Shown: in pieces, positions 43,649-51,538 of the stretch
Numbering within the stretch: the stretch's first letter is position 1
Layout of the letters: every line of letters starts with the position of its first letter
NCBI RefSeq assembly: GCF_030418125.1
Contig: NZ_JAUHTR010000001.1
Location: forward strand, 248,001 to 312,000
Source: Fictibacillus fluitans
GTDB lineage: Bacteria; Bacillota; Bacilli; Bacillales; Fictibacillaceae
Length of the DNA stretch: 64,000 bases
Direction: 5' to 3'
Notes under the pieces: model-generated
The model's input: only the letters and a program-made list of their open reading frames with translations
Databases searched by the model: none
What the model was told of the DNA's origin: nothing
Program-made: the position numbers and the translations under genes

Positions 43649-44503
43649 TTATTCTACAGCCAATTTCATCTTTGTACCGGATGGATCGGTCACATAATAG
43701 CCGGTTTCTGACTGTGCTGAAACATATCCTGCTTGTTCAAGGCGCATGACAGCCTCTCTTCTCGCTTCATTCGTTGGATACACAACCGTGAATTCATGGA
43801 TACCCACGGCATTGGAAGCAGGAGCAGGTGCTCCTTTTCCACTCCAGATATTCAGTCCCAGATGATGATGATAGTTGCCGGTTGAAATGAAAAGCGCCTG
43901 GTTGCCGAGACGCTGGACAACCTCAAACCCGAGTCCGCTGCAATAGAAAGCTTCCGCCTCTTCCAAATCGGCAACATGAAGATGCAGATGGCCCATGATG
44001 GTTCCCTTTGGCAAGCCTTCATAATTTGTATCTACACTTTCAGCGAGGAGTCCTTCCGCATCAAGTGGTTCGGTTGTCATTACGACTTGTCCATTGTCCC
44101 ACTGCCAATCCGCTGAATCACGGTCCCGGTAAATTTCAATCCCGTTGCCGTCCGGGTCAGCTAGATACAACGCTTCACTTACAAGGTGATCGGCTGCTCC
44201 CTGAAGAGGATAGCCGATATTGAGCAGATGCCGCAGAACCCTGGCCAATTCCTTCCGGGAGGGAACGAGCAAGGCAAAATGGTATAAGCCGGCAGTGCGC
44301 GGCTGTTTCGGCTGGGCATTGTAAGGCTGTTCAATCGTTAAAAGGGAGGTGGTGCCATCAAGTGTAAGATCAATTTTTTTTTCGCTTTTATTCAGGATGG
44401 ACAACCCCAAAATATCCTGATAAAACGATAATGAACGGTTTAAATCCTCAACCATTAAATGAACGTGCTCAACAAAGGTTTTCGGTGCAGTATGAAAATT
44501 CAT
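43649..44503 (-). CDS. catE: VOC-family dioxygenase, CatE-like (catechol-2,3-dioxygenase)
   Basis: 284 residues with two vicinal-oxygen-chelate modules (about 10-130 and 165-283). Candidate metal ligands are His in VEHVHLMVEDL near 14, His in GHLHLHVADL near 170 and the Glu near KMKLAVE at the C-terminus; VDPDGNGIEIYRD closes module one. Order and length match B. subtilis CatE (YfiE), which opens catechol rings in defence against quinone or catechol stress. A CatR/YodB-like palindrome lies before the gene. AAAGGAGAA precedes the ATG. Confidence 0.85.
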   Translation of the reverse strand: MNFHTAPKTFVEHVHLMVEDLNRSLSFYQDILGLSILNKSEKKIDLTLDGTTSLLTIEQPYNAQPKQPRTAGLYHFALLVPSRKELARVLRHLLNIGYPLQGAADHLVSEALYLADPDGNGIEIYRDRDSADWQWDNGQVVMTTEPLDAEGLLAESVDTNYEGLPKGTIMGHLHLHVADLEEAEAFYCSGLGFEVVQRLGNQALFISTGNYHHHLGLNIWSGKGAPAPASNAVGIHEFTVVYPTNEARREAVMRLEQAGYVSAQSETGYYVTDPSGTKMKLAVE

Positions 44504-44524
44504 GAGATTCTCCTTTAACTTTTG

Positions 44525-44541
44525 TTACATACAAAAAGTAA
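44525..44541. promoter_or_regulatory. Putative DUF24-type MarR (CatR/YodB-like) operator
   Basis: On the minus strand the site reads TTACTTTTTGTATGTAA, an inverted repeat TTAC-N9-GTAA that resembles the operators of the B. subtilis quinone-sensing repressors YodB and CatR. A second GTAAGTTTGTTAC repeat overlaps it (44538-44550). It lies 22 bases before the catE start. The repressor gene is not in the window. Confidence 0.55.
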
Positions 44542-44683
44542 GTTTGTTACTATATATTATATACACCTTCATTCGAAAAGCAAGAAAAAGTTTTAAAGAA
44601 ACAGCAAAGCAGACACCGTACACTCACTTTGATACACTTAAAGATAATCGTACATAACTATATTGGCTCTAATTAGAACCTTT

Positions 44684-44757
44684 TATTGATTGTAGTGGAA
44701 GGTGCGAGACTCCAGCAGGAGGTGCGGAAAGCGAGCATCCTGAAACGAAAATCAATG
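44684..44757. repeat. Decayed copy of a common Bacillus intergenic repeat
   Basis: Perfect 7-bp inverted ends ATTGATT (44685-44691) and AATCAAT (44750-44756) bound a segment with GTGGAAGGTGCGAGACTCC and GTGCGGAAAGCGAGCATCCTG. From memory these follow the two arms of a palindromic, G+C-rich repeat found in many Bacillaceae (arms like GGCGCGAGACTCCTGCGGGA and GCGGAAAGCGAGCGCCTGGA); the middle is deleted here. It accounts for the odd G+C-rich open frame before the alcohol dehydrogenase start. Confidence 0.65.
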
Positions 44758-44802
44758 GCTTCCAAAGGCGACGGGTTACGAGCTAAAAAACGGGAGGCTC
44801 TT

Positions 44803-45795
44803 ATGAAAGCACTTATTCATCAAAAGCAAAAAGGAATGGAAGGACTTCTTTTTTCGGAAATGGAAACACCCTCACCCAAAGCTGGAGAAGTAAGGGTCAA
44901 GCTAAAAACCGCAGGACTGAACCATCGGGATCTGTTTGTTCTTCAAAGACATCAACCCGAAGATCCACCATTGGTCATTGGTTCTGACGGTGCCGGAATT
45001 GTGGATGCCGTCGGTGAAAATGTTACAAACGTGCAGGTCGGAGATGAAGTGATCATCAACCCCGGAACTGGCTGGAGAAACACAAGTGACGCACCACCCA
45101 AGGGATTTGAAACGCTTGGACTTCCATACCATGGCACATTCGCCGAAAAAATTGTGATTCCTGAGGAAAACGCCCTCCCAAAACCTTCCCACCTGTCATG
45201 GGAGGAGGCTGGTGTCTTATCCCTTGCTGCTCTTACTGCCTATCGGGTTTTGTTTACGAGAGCAAAAATCCAGGAAAATCAAAAGGTTTTGATCCCGGGT
45301 ATTGGCAGCGGAGTTGCAACCTTTTTACTGCAGTTTGCCATAGCGGTTGGAGCTGAAGTCTATGTAACCTCCCGCTCAAAAGAAAAAGGAGAGGCCGCCA
45401 TCAAACTCGGAGCAGTAAAAGCGATTGACAGCAACGGCGACTGGAACGGCCAGTTGGAGAATCAGAAGATGGATCTCGTGATTGAAAGCGTTGGGGCTGC
45501 AACATTTAATAAGTCGCTTGATCAGTTGAGAACCGGAGGAACAATGGTTGCGTTTGGTGCCTCTGCAGGCGACGAAGTGAAGCTAAATATCAGGAAATTC
45601 TTTTACGGACAATTCAACTTATTGGGTTCAACCATGGGCAGTGGTGAAGAATACAGAGAAATGCTTCAATTCATTGAGCAATACAACATCAAACCGGTTG
45701 TTGATAAAGTGTATGGCCTGTCACAGTTTAAAGAGGCCTTTAACCGTATGGAGAACGCTTCTCAATTTGGGAAAATTGGTTTTAAGATCGTTTGA
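44803..45795 (+). CDS. Zinc-type alcohol dehydrogenase / quinone oxidoreductase (MDR family)
   Basis: 330 residues from the ATG at 44803, five bases after GGGAGG; the longer frame from 44686 is repeat sequence. The N-terminal GroES-like domain has GLNHRDLFVLQ near 38 and GSDGAGIVDAVGENVTNVQVGDEV (in parts near 58-81). The nucleotide fold has PGIGSGVATFLLQFA near 165 and VYVTSRSKEK, which suggests NADPH. The structural-zinc Cys set is absent, so it is a YogA/quinone-reductase-like MDR that reduces quinones or enones. A strong terminator follows. Confidence 0.88.
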   Translation: MKALIHQKQKGMEGLLFSEMETPSPKAGEVRVKLKTAGLNHRDLFVLQRHQPEDPPLVIGSDGAGIVDAVGENVTNVQVGDEVIINPGTGWRNTSDAPPKGFETLGLPYHGTFAEKIVIPEENALPKPSHLSWEEAGVLSLAALTAYRVLFTRAKIQENQKVLIPGIGSGVATFLLQFAIAVGAEVYVTSRSKEKGEAAIKLGAVKAIDSNGDWNGQLENQKMDLVIESVGAATFNKSLDQLRTGGTMVAFGASAGDEVKLNIRKFFYGQFNLLGSTMGSGEEYREMLQFIEQYNIKPVVDKVYGLSQFKEAFNRMENASQFGKIGFKIV

Positions 45796-45799
45796 TACA

Positions 45800-45834
45800 C
45801 AAAAACATCCCGACAAAACTCGGGATGTTTTTTA
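45800..45834. terminator. Bidirectional terminator
   Basis: ACATCCCGA pairs with TCGGGATGT with T/A tracts on both sides, between convergent genes. Confidence 0.85.
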
Positions 45835-46398
45835 TAGGGGTGGCAAAGGCGGTGCTGTGAACTCACTTATCAGCTGGCCTTGTGCGTTATACAATACAGC
45901 GGCATCTCCGTTGTTGTTCCATACATTAGCAGTCGTCCACTTCAAATATGTCGGCGGGTCATCAATGGCTAAAGCACCGGATGTAACATAAACCGTAGCT
46001 CCCGGCTGAAGGATATATCCCGCAGGGAACGTAAATACCTGTCCTCCTCTTGTGCTTCTGATCGTCCAGCCTGTCATATCCACTGGAGCGATACCAAAGT
46101 TCTGGATTTGTACATACTCAAGCTGATCCTCCACGCCCCTTTGGCCCAAATTCAAGTTGGTAATCAGAACCCCTGTTGGCACATTGCCAGGGGGCAAATA
46201 AACCCCTCCAAGGTCGCCAGTTTCCAATACAACAATGGCACCACCGGATGTCGAAACCGTCAAACAGCCTTTCTTGGGATCAAAAGCAATAAATTGAAAA
46301 CCCGCCGGTAAAGGTCCCACTCCTATAAGAATGGCCTGAAAATTCGTTCCAGGAGCCATTCGGTTAAAAACATTGCACTTACTAATTCCAGTCTTCAT
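45832..46398 (-). CDS. Lamin-tail-domain (LTD) protein without signal peptide
   Basis: 188 residues from the ATG at 46398, eight bases after CAGGAG; upstream frame has no site. After a short N-terminal domain (about 1-70, GAIVVLETGDLGGVYLPPG) comes an Ig-like LTD fold: EYVQIQNFGIAPVDMTGWTI near 92, FTFPAGYILQPGATVYVTSG near 120 and KWTTANVWNNNGDAAVLYNA near 150. This is the PF00932 pattern seen in nuclear lamins and bacterial surface proteins. Bacterial copies are mostly exported, but this one has no leader and ends in Pro-Leu. Function unknown; a spore-layer role is possible because leaderless adhesion-like proteins are common there. Confidence 0.75.
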   Translation of the reverse strand: MKTGISKCNVFNRMAPGTNFQAILIGVGPLPAGFQFIAFDPKKGCLTVSTSGGAIVVLETGDLGGVYLPPGNVPTGVLITNLNLGQRGVEDQLEYVQIQNFGIAPVDMTGWTIRSTRGGQVFTFPAGYILQPGATVYVTSGALAIDDPPTYLKWTTANVWNNNGDAAVLYNAQGQLISEFTAPPLPPL

Positions 46399-46478
46399 AT
46401 AATCTGCACTCCTGTTTAGTAGGATGCTATCATGGTATGAAACTGCAATAAATTTAGATTGGATGCTTATCCACAACA

Positions 46479-46520
46479 AAGCCCCTTTTTGGATCAGTCC
46501 AAAAAAGGGGCTTCATTTTT
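46479..46520 (-). terminator. Terminator of the old-yellow-enzyme gene
   Basis: AAGCCCCTTTTTTGGAC-type arms (46480-46495 and 46501-46513) form a long stem next to the stop of the gene at 46520. T tracts are modest. Confidence 0.6.
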
Positions 46521-47662
46521 TATTGATTGTCCTCAACAGGGAACCACCCTGGAGCGTTTATAATTGCCTGCCATAGTGGATCCGGTACTACAAGCTCTTG
46601 TTGAGCGTCTTTTCTCAACTTCGTTTTTATCTCGGAGGCACGGCCTTCTTCAATTTTTTGAACCCAGTCAGGATCGATGATCAATTCCCTGCCGATCGCA
46701 ATAAGCGGAACTCCGGTTTGGATTGCCTTAAGGGCATCATCTGCTGAATAGATGGAACCAACACCGATCACGGGAACCTGACTGCCCACTCTTTCCTGGA
46801 TAATTTCCATGCGTGATCGCGTATCATCCACGCCTCTTCTAGGGACGGACCAGAAATCCATCAATGACACATGCAGGTAATCTAATTTCTTTTTTGCCAG
46901 TTCATCCAACAGCAACAACGTTTCATCCATTGTAATTCCCGGAGTTTCTGGCTCTTCCGGTGAAAACCGGTAACCGACCAAAAATGGCTCTTTTGCATGG
47001 TTTTTCACTACTCGCTTCACTTCATCAACCACAGCAAGCGGGAACGCCATACGCTGTTCAATCGTTCCTCCCCATCTGTCTGTACGCTGGTTTGAATGCG
47101 GAGAAAAGAATTGCTGAATCAGATAGCCGTTGGCTCCATGAATCTCAATTCCATCAAAACCTGCTTCAATGGCCCTTCTGGCCGATTCGCCAAAGTCATT
47201 GATAATGGACTGGATCTCTTCATCGGTAAGCTCACGGGGCAGCGGCTGCTCTCCGGTTGGTGTCTGCTGCTCAGGAGCCACAGCACTAGCACTGACTACA
47301 TCACCGCCTGGCACCAATTCGGGAGGACACATGCGGCCGCCATGAAACACTTGAAGAACGGCTTTAGCACCTTCTTTTTTGATGCTCTCAGCCAGTTTTC
47401 TGAGGCTAGGGATCATTTCGTCACTGTGGCTGCCAAATTCACCCGGAAATCCTTTTCCGCTTGGACTTACATATGCACAGGCTGTTATAACCATTCCCGC
47501 TCCCTTGGATCTGCGGATGTAATAGTTCACTTCACTGTCAGAAACCGTCCCATCTTCGTTGGAAGCAAAATTGGTCATGGGAGCCATAACCACACGGTTT
47601 TTCAAAGAAATCCTATTTTCAAAAGTAAAACCTTCCAATAAAGGCTGATATTGATTTTTCAT
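46520..47662 (-). CDS. NADH:flavin oxidoreductase, old yellow enzyme family (YqiG-like)
   Basis: 380 residues from the ATG at 47662, preceded by AAAGGAGTG. The FMN TIM barrel starts with LKNRVVMAPMTNFASNEDG near 18, has the His pair region in GFDGIEIHGANGYLIQQFFSPHSN (in parts near 172-195, HxxN), and ends with VPLIAIGRELIIDPDW near 330. It reduces alpha,beta-unsaturated carbonyls or similar with NAD(P)H. It matches YqiG more than the YqjM (NamA) group. Divergent from the CAP-domain lipoprotein gene. Confidence 0.9.
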   Translation of the reverse strand: MKNQYQPLLEGFTFENRISLKNRVVMAPMTNFASNEDGTVSDSEVNYYIRRSKGAGMVITACAYVSPSGKGFPGEFGSHSDEMIPSLRKLAESIKKEGAKAVLQVFHGGRMCPPELVPGGDVVSASAVAPEQQTPTGEQPLPRELTDEEIQSIINDFGESARRAIEAGFDGIEIHGANGYLIQQFFSPHSNQRTDRWGGTIEQRMAFPLAVVDEVKRVVKNHAKEPFLVGYRFSPEEPETPGITMDETLLLLDELAKKKLDYLHVSLMDFWSVPRRGVDDTRSRMEIIQERVGSQVPVIGVGSIYSADDALKAIQTGVPLIAIGRELIIDPDWVQKIEEGRASEIKTKLRKDAQQELVVPDPLWQAIINAPGWFPVEDNQ

Positions 47663-47881
47663 AGAAAACACTCCTTTTTTTCTCTGTCTGCTTTCCATCA
47701 TACTTTCATAAAGTAATTTAAGCACGAAAAGTGCTCAACTCTTTTTTTCTTGTCACAACAGTTTAAGCTTCCCATCATGAACCAGAAGTATCACATTGCC
47801 AGCACTCTATGTATGGGTTTTTCCAATTGTGAAATACTATGGACGTCTTTAAAGAAAGCATATTTTGAAAGGAGCAGTAAC

Positions 47882-48577
47882 ATGAAGCGTTCCCCGATTA
47901 TTTTGTCAGCCTTTACGATCATTCTTTTACTTGCAGGCTGCAATAATGTCAATAAGGATGAACTTCGCAGCGATGAGAAAAATAAAAAGTCGTTGTCAGG
48001 CCAAAAAACGATTAAAACAAGCAATGGTTATCTCACATCGGAAAACCAGCCGTATCGCTCATCAACAGGGCATAAAACAACATCAAAATCAAAAAAAGAA
48101 AACATTTCATACAATAATCCTGATACCCAAATGGATACCAATCCGGATATAAACGAGGCCGTTCCGCCAGCTGCCCCTCCTTCCGGCAATCAGGGATACA
48201 GCCAGGAAATGATTCAGCAGGTAATCGAACTCACCAACCAGGAACGCCGGAAGCATGGACTTTCGGACCTGAAATACGATCCGCAGCTGACCAATATGGC
48301 ACAATCCAAAGCAAATGACATGGACAACAATGATTATTTTTCGCACAACAGCCCCACGCAGGGTTCTCCTTTTGACCAAATGGAAAAGATGGACATTGAT
48401 TATGATTCGGCTGGTGAAAACATCGCCATCGGCCAGCAGTCTCCTGAACAAGTTGTCAATGACTGGATGAACAGCGAGGGACACCGCAAGAACATTCTTA
48501 ACCCCGATTACACCCATATTGGTATCGGTTATACCGGCAATGATGATTGCTGGACACAGGAATTTATCGAAAAATAA
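47882..48577 (+). CDS. CAP/SCP-domain lipoprotein (YkwD-like)
   Basis: 231 residues from the ATG at 47882 with GAAAGGAG upstream. The lipobox LLLAGC puts the lipidated Cys at residue 20. A long polar linker rich in Lys, Ser and Pro follows. The C-terminal CAP domain (about 110-231) has ELTNQERRKHGLSDL, the metal-type His in DYFSHNSPTQGSPF near 154 and GENIAIGQQSPEQVVNDWMNS, with His in SEGHRKNIL near 200. CAP domains in Bacillus (YkwD) are secreted and often induced in sporulating cells; the activity is not settled. Confidence 0.9.
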   Translation: MKRSPIILSAFTIILLLAGCNNVNKDELRSDEKNKKSLSGQKTIKTSNGYLTSENQPYRSSTGHKTTSKSKKENISYNNPDTQMDTNPDINEAVPPAAPPSGNQGYSQEMIQQVIELTNQERRKHGLSDLKYDPQLTNMAQSKANDMDNNDYFSHNSPTQGSPFDQMEKMDIDYDSAGENIAIGQQSPEQVVNDWMNSEGHRKNILNPDYTHIGIGYTGNDDCWTQEFIEK

Positions 48578-48606
48578 AAAGAAGCCGGAATGACCGGCTT
48601 CTTTAC
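48576..48606. terminator. Bidirectional terminator
   Basis: AAAGAAGCCGG pairs with CCGGCTTCTTT around AATGA, between convergent stops. Confidence 0.85.
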
Positions 48607-48612
48607 TCATTT

Positions 48613-49545
48613 TTACAGAAGGTTAAATGCATCTGTGAGTACAGGTACAATTTGTTTCTTTCGGGATACAACCCCTTCAAGTACAGCAGTATTGTCCTCC
48701 AGCTTAACATTATAAGCCTTTTCCACAACCGCTGCCTTGTTTCCAAGAGCCAGGCCAGTCGAATCATTGGTCAGAATGTCTGTGGCAACGAACAGGAATA
48801 AATCAAGGCCTTTTTCCTGTACAACACTGTTGATCGCATCTTCAATCTCTTGTTTTCTTTCAAAAACTTCATCGGTATCCACGGTGTTTACCTGGGCAAT
48901 TTCAACCTTGCTGTCTCCCATTTGGAATTCTTTCGCATCAAGTGTGATCAGCTGGCTGACTGATTTATCACTGAGATCAGCACCCGCCTTCAGCATTTCC
49001 AATCCATAGCTTTCAGCATCCACACCCGCAATTTCAGCAAGCTCTTTCGCTGCAGCAATGTCCTGATCGGTACATGTTGGAGATTTAAACAGCAGGGAAT
49101 CAGAAATAATGGCGGAAAGCATAAGACCTGCAATGTTCTTTTCCACAGCTACGCCGTTTTCTTTGTACATTTTATTCAGGATCGTTGCCGTACATCCAAC
49201 CGGCTCCGCACGATAATACAATGGGTCACTTGTTTCAAAGTTAGCGATTCTGTGGTGATCGATCACTTCTAATACTTGTACTGAAGCAATATCGGTAGCA
49301 CTCTGCTGGAATTCATTGTGGTCGACCAAAATAACCTTGTCCGCTTCGTTGGCAACTGTATCAACAAGACGTGGAGCAGCTGCGCCAAATTGATCAAGAG
49401 CATATTGGGTTTCCCCATTTACTTCTCCAAGACGAACTGCCTCTGCTTGAAGGCCAAGCTTAGTTTTCAGATCAGCATAAACAATCGCTGAACAAATTGT
49501 GTCTGTATCCGGGTTTTTGTGTCCAAAAATCAATACTTTTTCCAT
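48613..49545 (-). CDS. ppaC: Manganese-dependent inorganic pyrophosphatase
   Basis: 310 residues from the ATG at 49545; the frame runs to 49629 without support. Family II PPase motifs are present: [15 protein letters not shown] near 6-20 (H, D, D metal ligands), [10 protein letters not shown] near 74, [11 protein letters not shown] near 94 and the C-terminal SRKKQIVP near 295 that binds phosphate. It hydrolyses pyrophosphate with Mn2+ in the cytosol. AAAGGAG lies about 13 bases from the start, longer than usual. Confidence 0.95.
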   Translation of the reverse strand: MEKVLIFGHKNPDTDTICSAIVYADLKTKLGLQAEAVRLGEVNGETQYALDQFGAAAPRLVDTVANEADKVILVDHNEFQQSATDIASVQVLEVIDHHRIANFETSDPLYYRAEPVGCTATILNKMYKENGVAVEKNIAGLMLSAIISDSLLFKSPTCTDQDIAAAKELAEIAGVDAESYGLEMLKAGADLSDKSVSQLITLDAKEFQMGDSKVEIAQVNTVDTDEVFERKQEIEDAINSVVQEKGLDLFLFVATDILTNDSTGLALGNKAAVVEKAYNVKLEDNTAVLEGVVSRKKQIVPVLTDAFNLL

Positions 49546-49820
49546 ACGTATACTTCTTCTCCTTTGTCCTGTCAAAATGTATGTTCCAGGTAAAACAGTA
49601 CTAGAACAGATTGCCATCCACTGTTTCACTCATCGTTATTATTTTAGCACTTACTGAAGCTGGGGTAAAACAGAACTTTCGGACATATACTTAACCATAC
49701 CCTTAATCCAGCAAGCCACACGCATGACCTTAGCCCTCGTTTCTATCGGGAATTAAAGATGCACTAGTCCTATTGTCGCGTTTTCAAAATAATCTATAAC
49801 AGATATTGACGTTATCGAAC
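49546..49820. other. Intergenic region between ppaC and yhfH
   Basis: About 275 bases with promoters for both divergent genes. Apart from the extended -10 for yhfH (49821-49829) I see no ORF, hairpin or operator that I can support. Confidence 0.4.
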
Positions 49821-49829
49821 TGTTATAAT
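49821..49829 (+). promoter_or_regulatory. Extended -10 promoter of the yhfH-like gene
   Basis: TGTTATAAT is a perfect extended -10 (TGnTATAAT). There is no good -35 at 16-18 bases upstream; TTGACG lies only 12 bases away. Transcription would start about 30 bases before the ATG. Confidence 0.5.
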
Positions 49830-49865
49830 ACAATGTGTTTAACAGAAAACAGGAGGTAATGCTGA

Positions 49866-49994
49866 ATGTTGACATTGGAATTTTATCGTAACTTGCCTGA
49901 GAAACAATGCCGGGAATGCGGAAAGAAGATGGATGAACAACATGAGTGCTATGTTCAGGAATGCGAACGTTGCACAGCACAGCAAAAAGCCTAG
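49866..49994 (+). CDS. yhfH: YhfH-family small zinc-ribbon protein
   Basis: 42 residues, below most ORF cutoffs. AGGAGGT lies nine bases before the ATG. The sequence MLTLEFYRNLPEKQC is followed by CRECGKKMDEQHECY and CERC, that is two CxxC pairs 21 residues apart that should bind one zinc. The FYRxLPxKQCxECG pattern is that of B. subtilis YhfH. Function unknown. It is followed by a strong terminator and converges on gltD. Confidence 0.85.
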   Translation: MLTLEFYRNLPEKQCRECGKKMDEQHECYVQECERCTAQQKA

Positions 49995-50006
49995 TCGATA
50001 ACAAGC

Positions 50007-50042
50007 AAAACAGCCGACATTCACTGTCGGCTGTTTTTTTTA
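50007..50042. terminator. Bidirectional terminator of yhfH and gltBD
   Basis: AAACAGCCGACA pairs with TGTCGGCTGTTT, followed by a long T tract on the plus strand. Confidence 0.85.
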
Positions 50043-51521
50043 TGCAAGCACTGTGCTTCCCATCAGGTATTTATCCACTTCTCTTGCGGCTTCACGGCCT
50101 TCCTGGATGGCCCATACAATGAGGCTTTGCCCTCTTCTGGCATCACCTGCCGCAAATACACCATCTACGTTGGTGCGATAATCCCCGTGCTTCGCCTCAA
50201 TTATTTGATTGGTTGCTTTTACTCCAAATTGATGGAGCAGGGGCTGTTCAGTCCCCTCAAAGCCAATGGCGATGAAGACTAATTGCGCGGGCCACACCTT
50301 TTCTGTTCCCGGCACTTCCTTTAGTACAGCCTTTCCTTCTTCATCAGTCGTGAATACAGTCTGCACCGTATGCAGCTCTTTCAGATTCCCTTCCTTATCT
50401 GAAACCAGCTTTTTCGTCTGAACTGTATACTGCCTTGGATCCTTGCCAAACTTGGCTTCTGCTTCCTCATAAGCATAGTCCATCGTGAAAATGTTAGGAA
50501 GCTCGGGCCACATGTTATCAGGTGTTCTCGCTTCCGGAAGCTTCGGATACTTACCGAATTGAGTAATACTTCTGCAATTCTGGCGGAGAGCAGTAGCCAC
50601 ACAGTCTGCGCCTGTATCTCCTCCTCCGATAACAATCACATCTTTGTCCCTTGCATCGATTTGCTGGTGAGCCGGTACATTTTCGTTCAGAAGACCGCGT
50701 GTCGATCCTGTGAGGTAGTCCATAGCGTAATGGACGCCTTTTGCTTCACGGCCTTCCAATACCAAATCTCTTTGCTTCTGGGCACCGACACAGAGGATAA
50801 CAGAATCATATTGTTCTTTCAGCTGATCAGCGGTAATATCTTTTCCAACTTCAGTAGAGTACACAAAGTCGATGCCTTCCTGTGTCAGCAGTTGAATGCG
50901 CCGTTCCACAATCTCTTTTTCAAGCTTCATGTTCGGTATCCCATAGGTTAACAATCCGCCAGCACGTTCTGCTCTTTCATACACGGTAACCGAATGTCCC
51001 GCCTGGTTTAACTGGTCGGCAGCCGCCAGTCCGGCAGGACCGGAACCAACGATTGCTATTTTCTTGCCCGTTCGGATTGCAGGGATCCGTGGAGTTATCC
51101 ATCCATTTTCAAACCCTTTATCAATAATGGCCTGTTCAATATTTTTAATAGTAACCGCCGGTGAAGAAATCTCCACGGTACAAGAACCTTCACATGGTGC
51201 AGGGCATACCCGTCCTGTAAATTCAGGAAAATTATTGGTTTTCATCAATCGTTCCAATGCATCTTTCCATTTTCCGCGGTAAACCAGATCATTCCATTCA
51301 GGGATCAGGTTATGGATGGGACAACCTGAAGTCATCCCGCCAATATCCATGCCAATGTGGCAAAACGGTGTCGCACAGTCCATGCACCTTGCACTCTGCT
51401 CGTGAAGAGTTTTATCATCCATCTGTTCGGTATGCTCTTTCCAGTCGTTTAAGCGAGTGAGAGGATTACGTTCTTTAGCTTCTTCTCTCTCATATTCCAA
51501 AAATCCTGTTGTCTTACCCAT
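50040..51521 (-). CDS. gltD: Glutamate synthase (NADPH) small subunit
   Basis: 493 residues. N-terminal 4Fe-4S ligands are in [12 protein letters not shown] near 46 and [11 protein letters not shown] near 105. The FAD fold is [20 protein letters not shown] (153-172), the NAD(P)H fold is [18 protein letters not shown] near 293, and the end has [19 protein letters not shown] near 455. It oxidises NADPH and passes electrons to the large subunit. In B. subtilis nomenclature this is GltB. It lies 17 bases after the large-subunit gene. Confidence 0.95.
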   Translation of the reverse strand: MGKTTGFLEYEREEAKERNPLTRLNDWKEHTEQMDDKTLHEQSARCMDCATPFCHIGMDIGGMTSGCPIHNLIPEWNDLVYRGKWKDALERLMKTNNFPEFTGRVCPAPCEGSCTVEISSPAVTIKNIEQAIIDKGFENGWITPRIPAIRTGKKIAIVGSGPAGLAAADQLNQAGHSVTVYERAERAGGLLTYGIPNMKLEKEIVERRIQLLTQEGIDFVYSTEVGKDITADQLKEQYDSVILCVGAQKQRDLVLEGREAKGVHYAMDYLTGSTRGLLNENVPAHQQIDARDKDVIVIGGGDTGADCVATALRQNCRSITQFGKYPKLPEARTPDNMWPELPNIFTMDYAYEEAEAKFGKDPRQYTVQTKKLVSDKEGNLKELHTVQTVFTTDEEGKAVLKEVPGTEKVWPAQLVFIAIGFEGTEQPLLHQFGVKATNQIIEAKHGDYRTNVDGVFAAGDARRGQSLIVWAIQEGREAAREVDKYLMGSTVLA

Positions 51522-51538
51522 GTGTCCTCTCCCCTTTC

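Noticed and set aside
44686-44802. Extended N-terminus of the alcohol dehydrogenase (about 39 extra residues)
   Set aside because: It is intergenic-repeat sequence with no ribosome-binding site, while GGGAGG lies correctly before the ATG at 44803.
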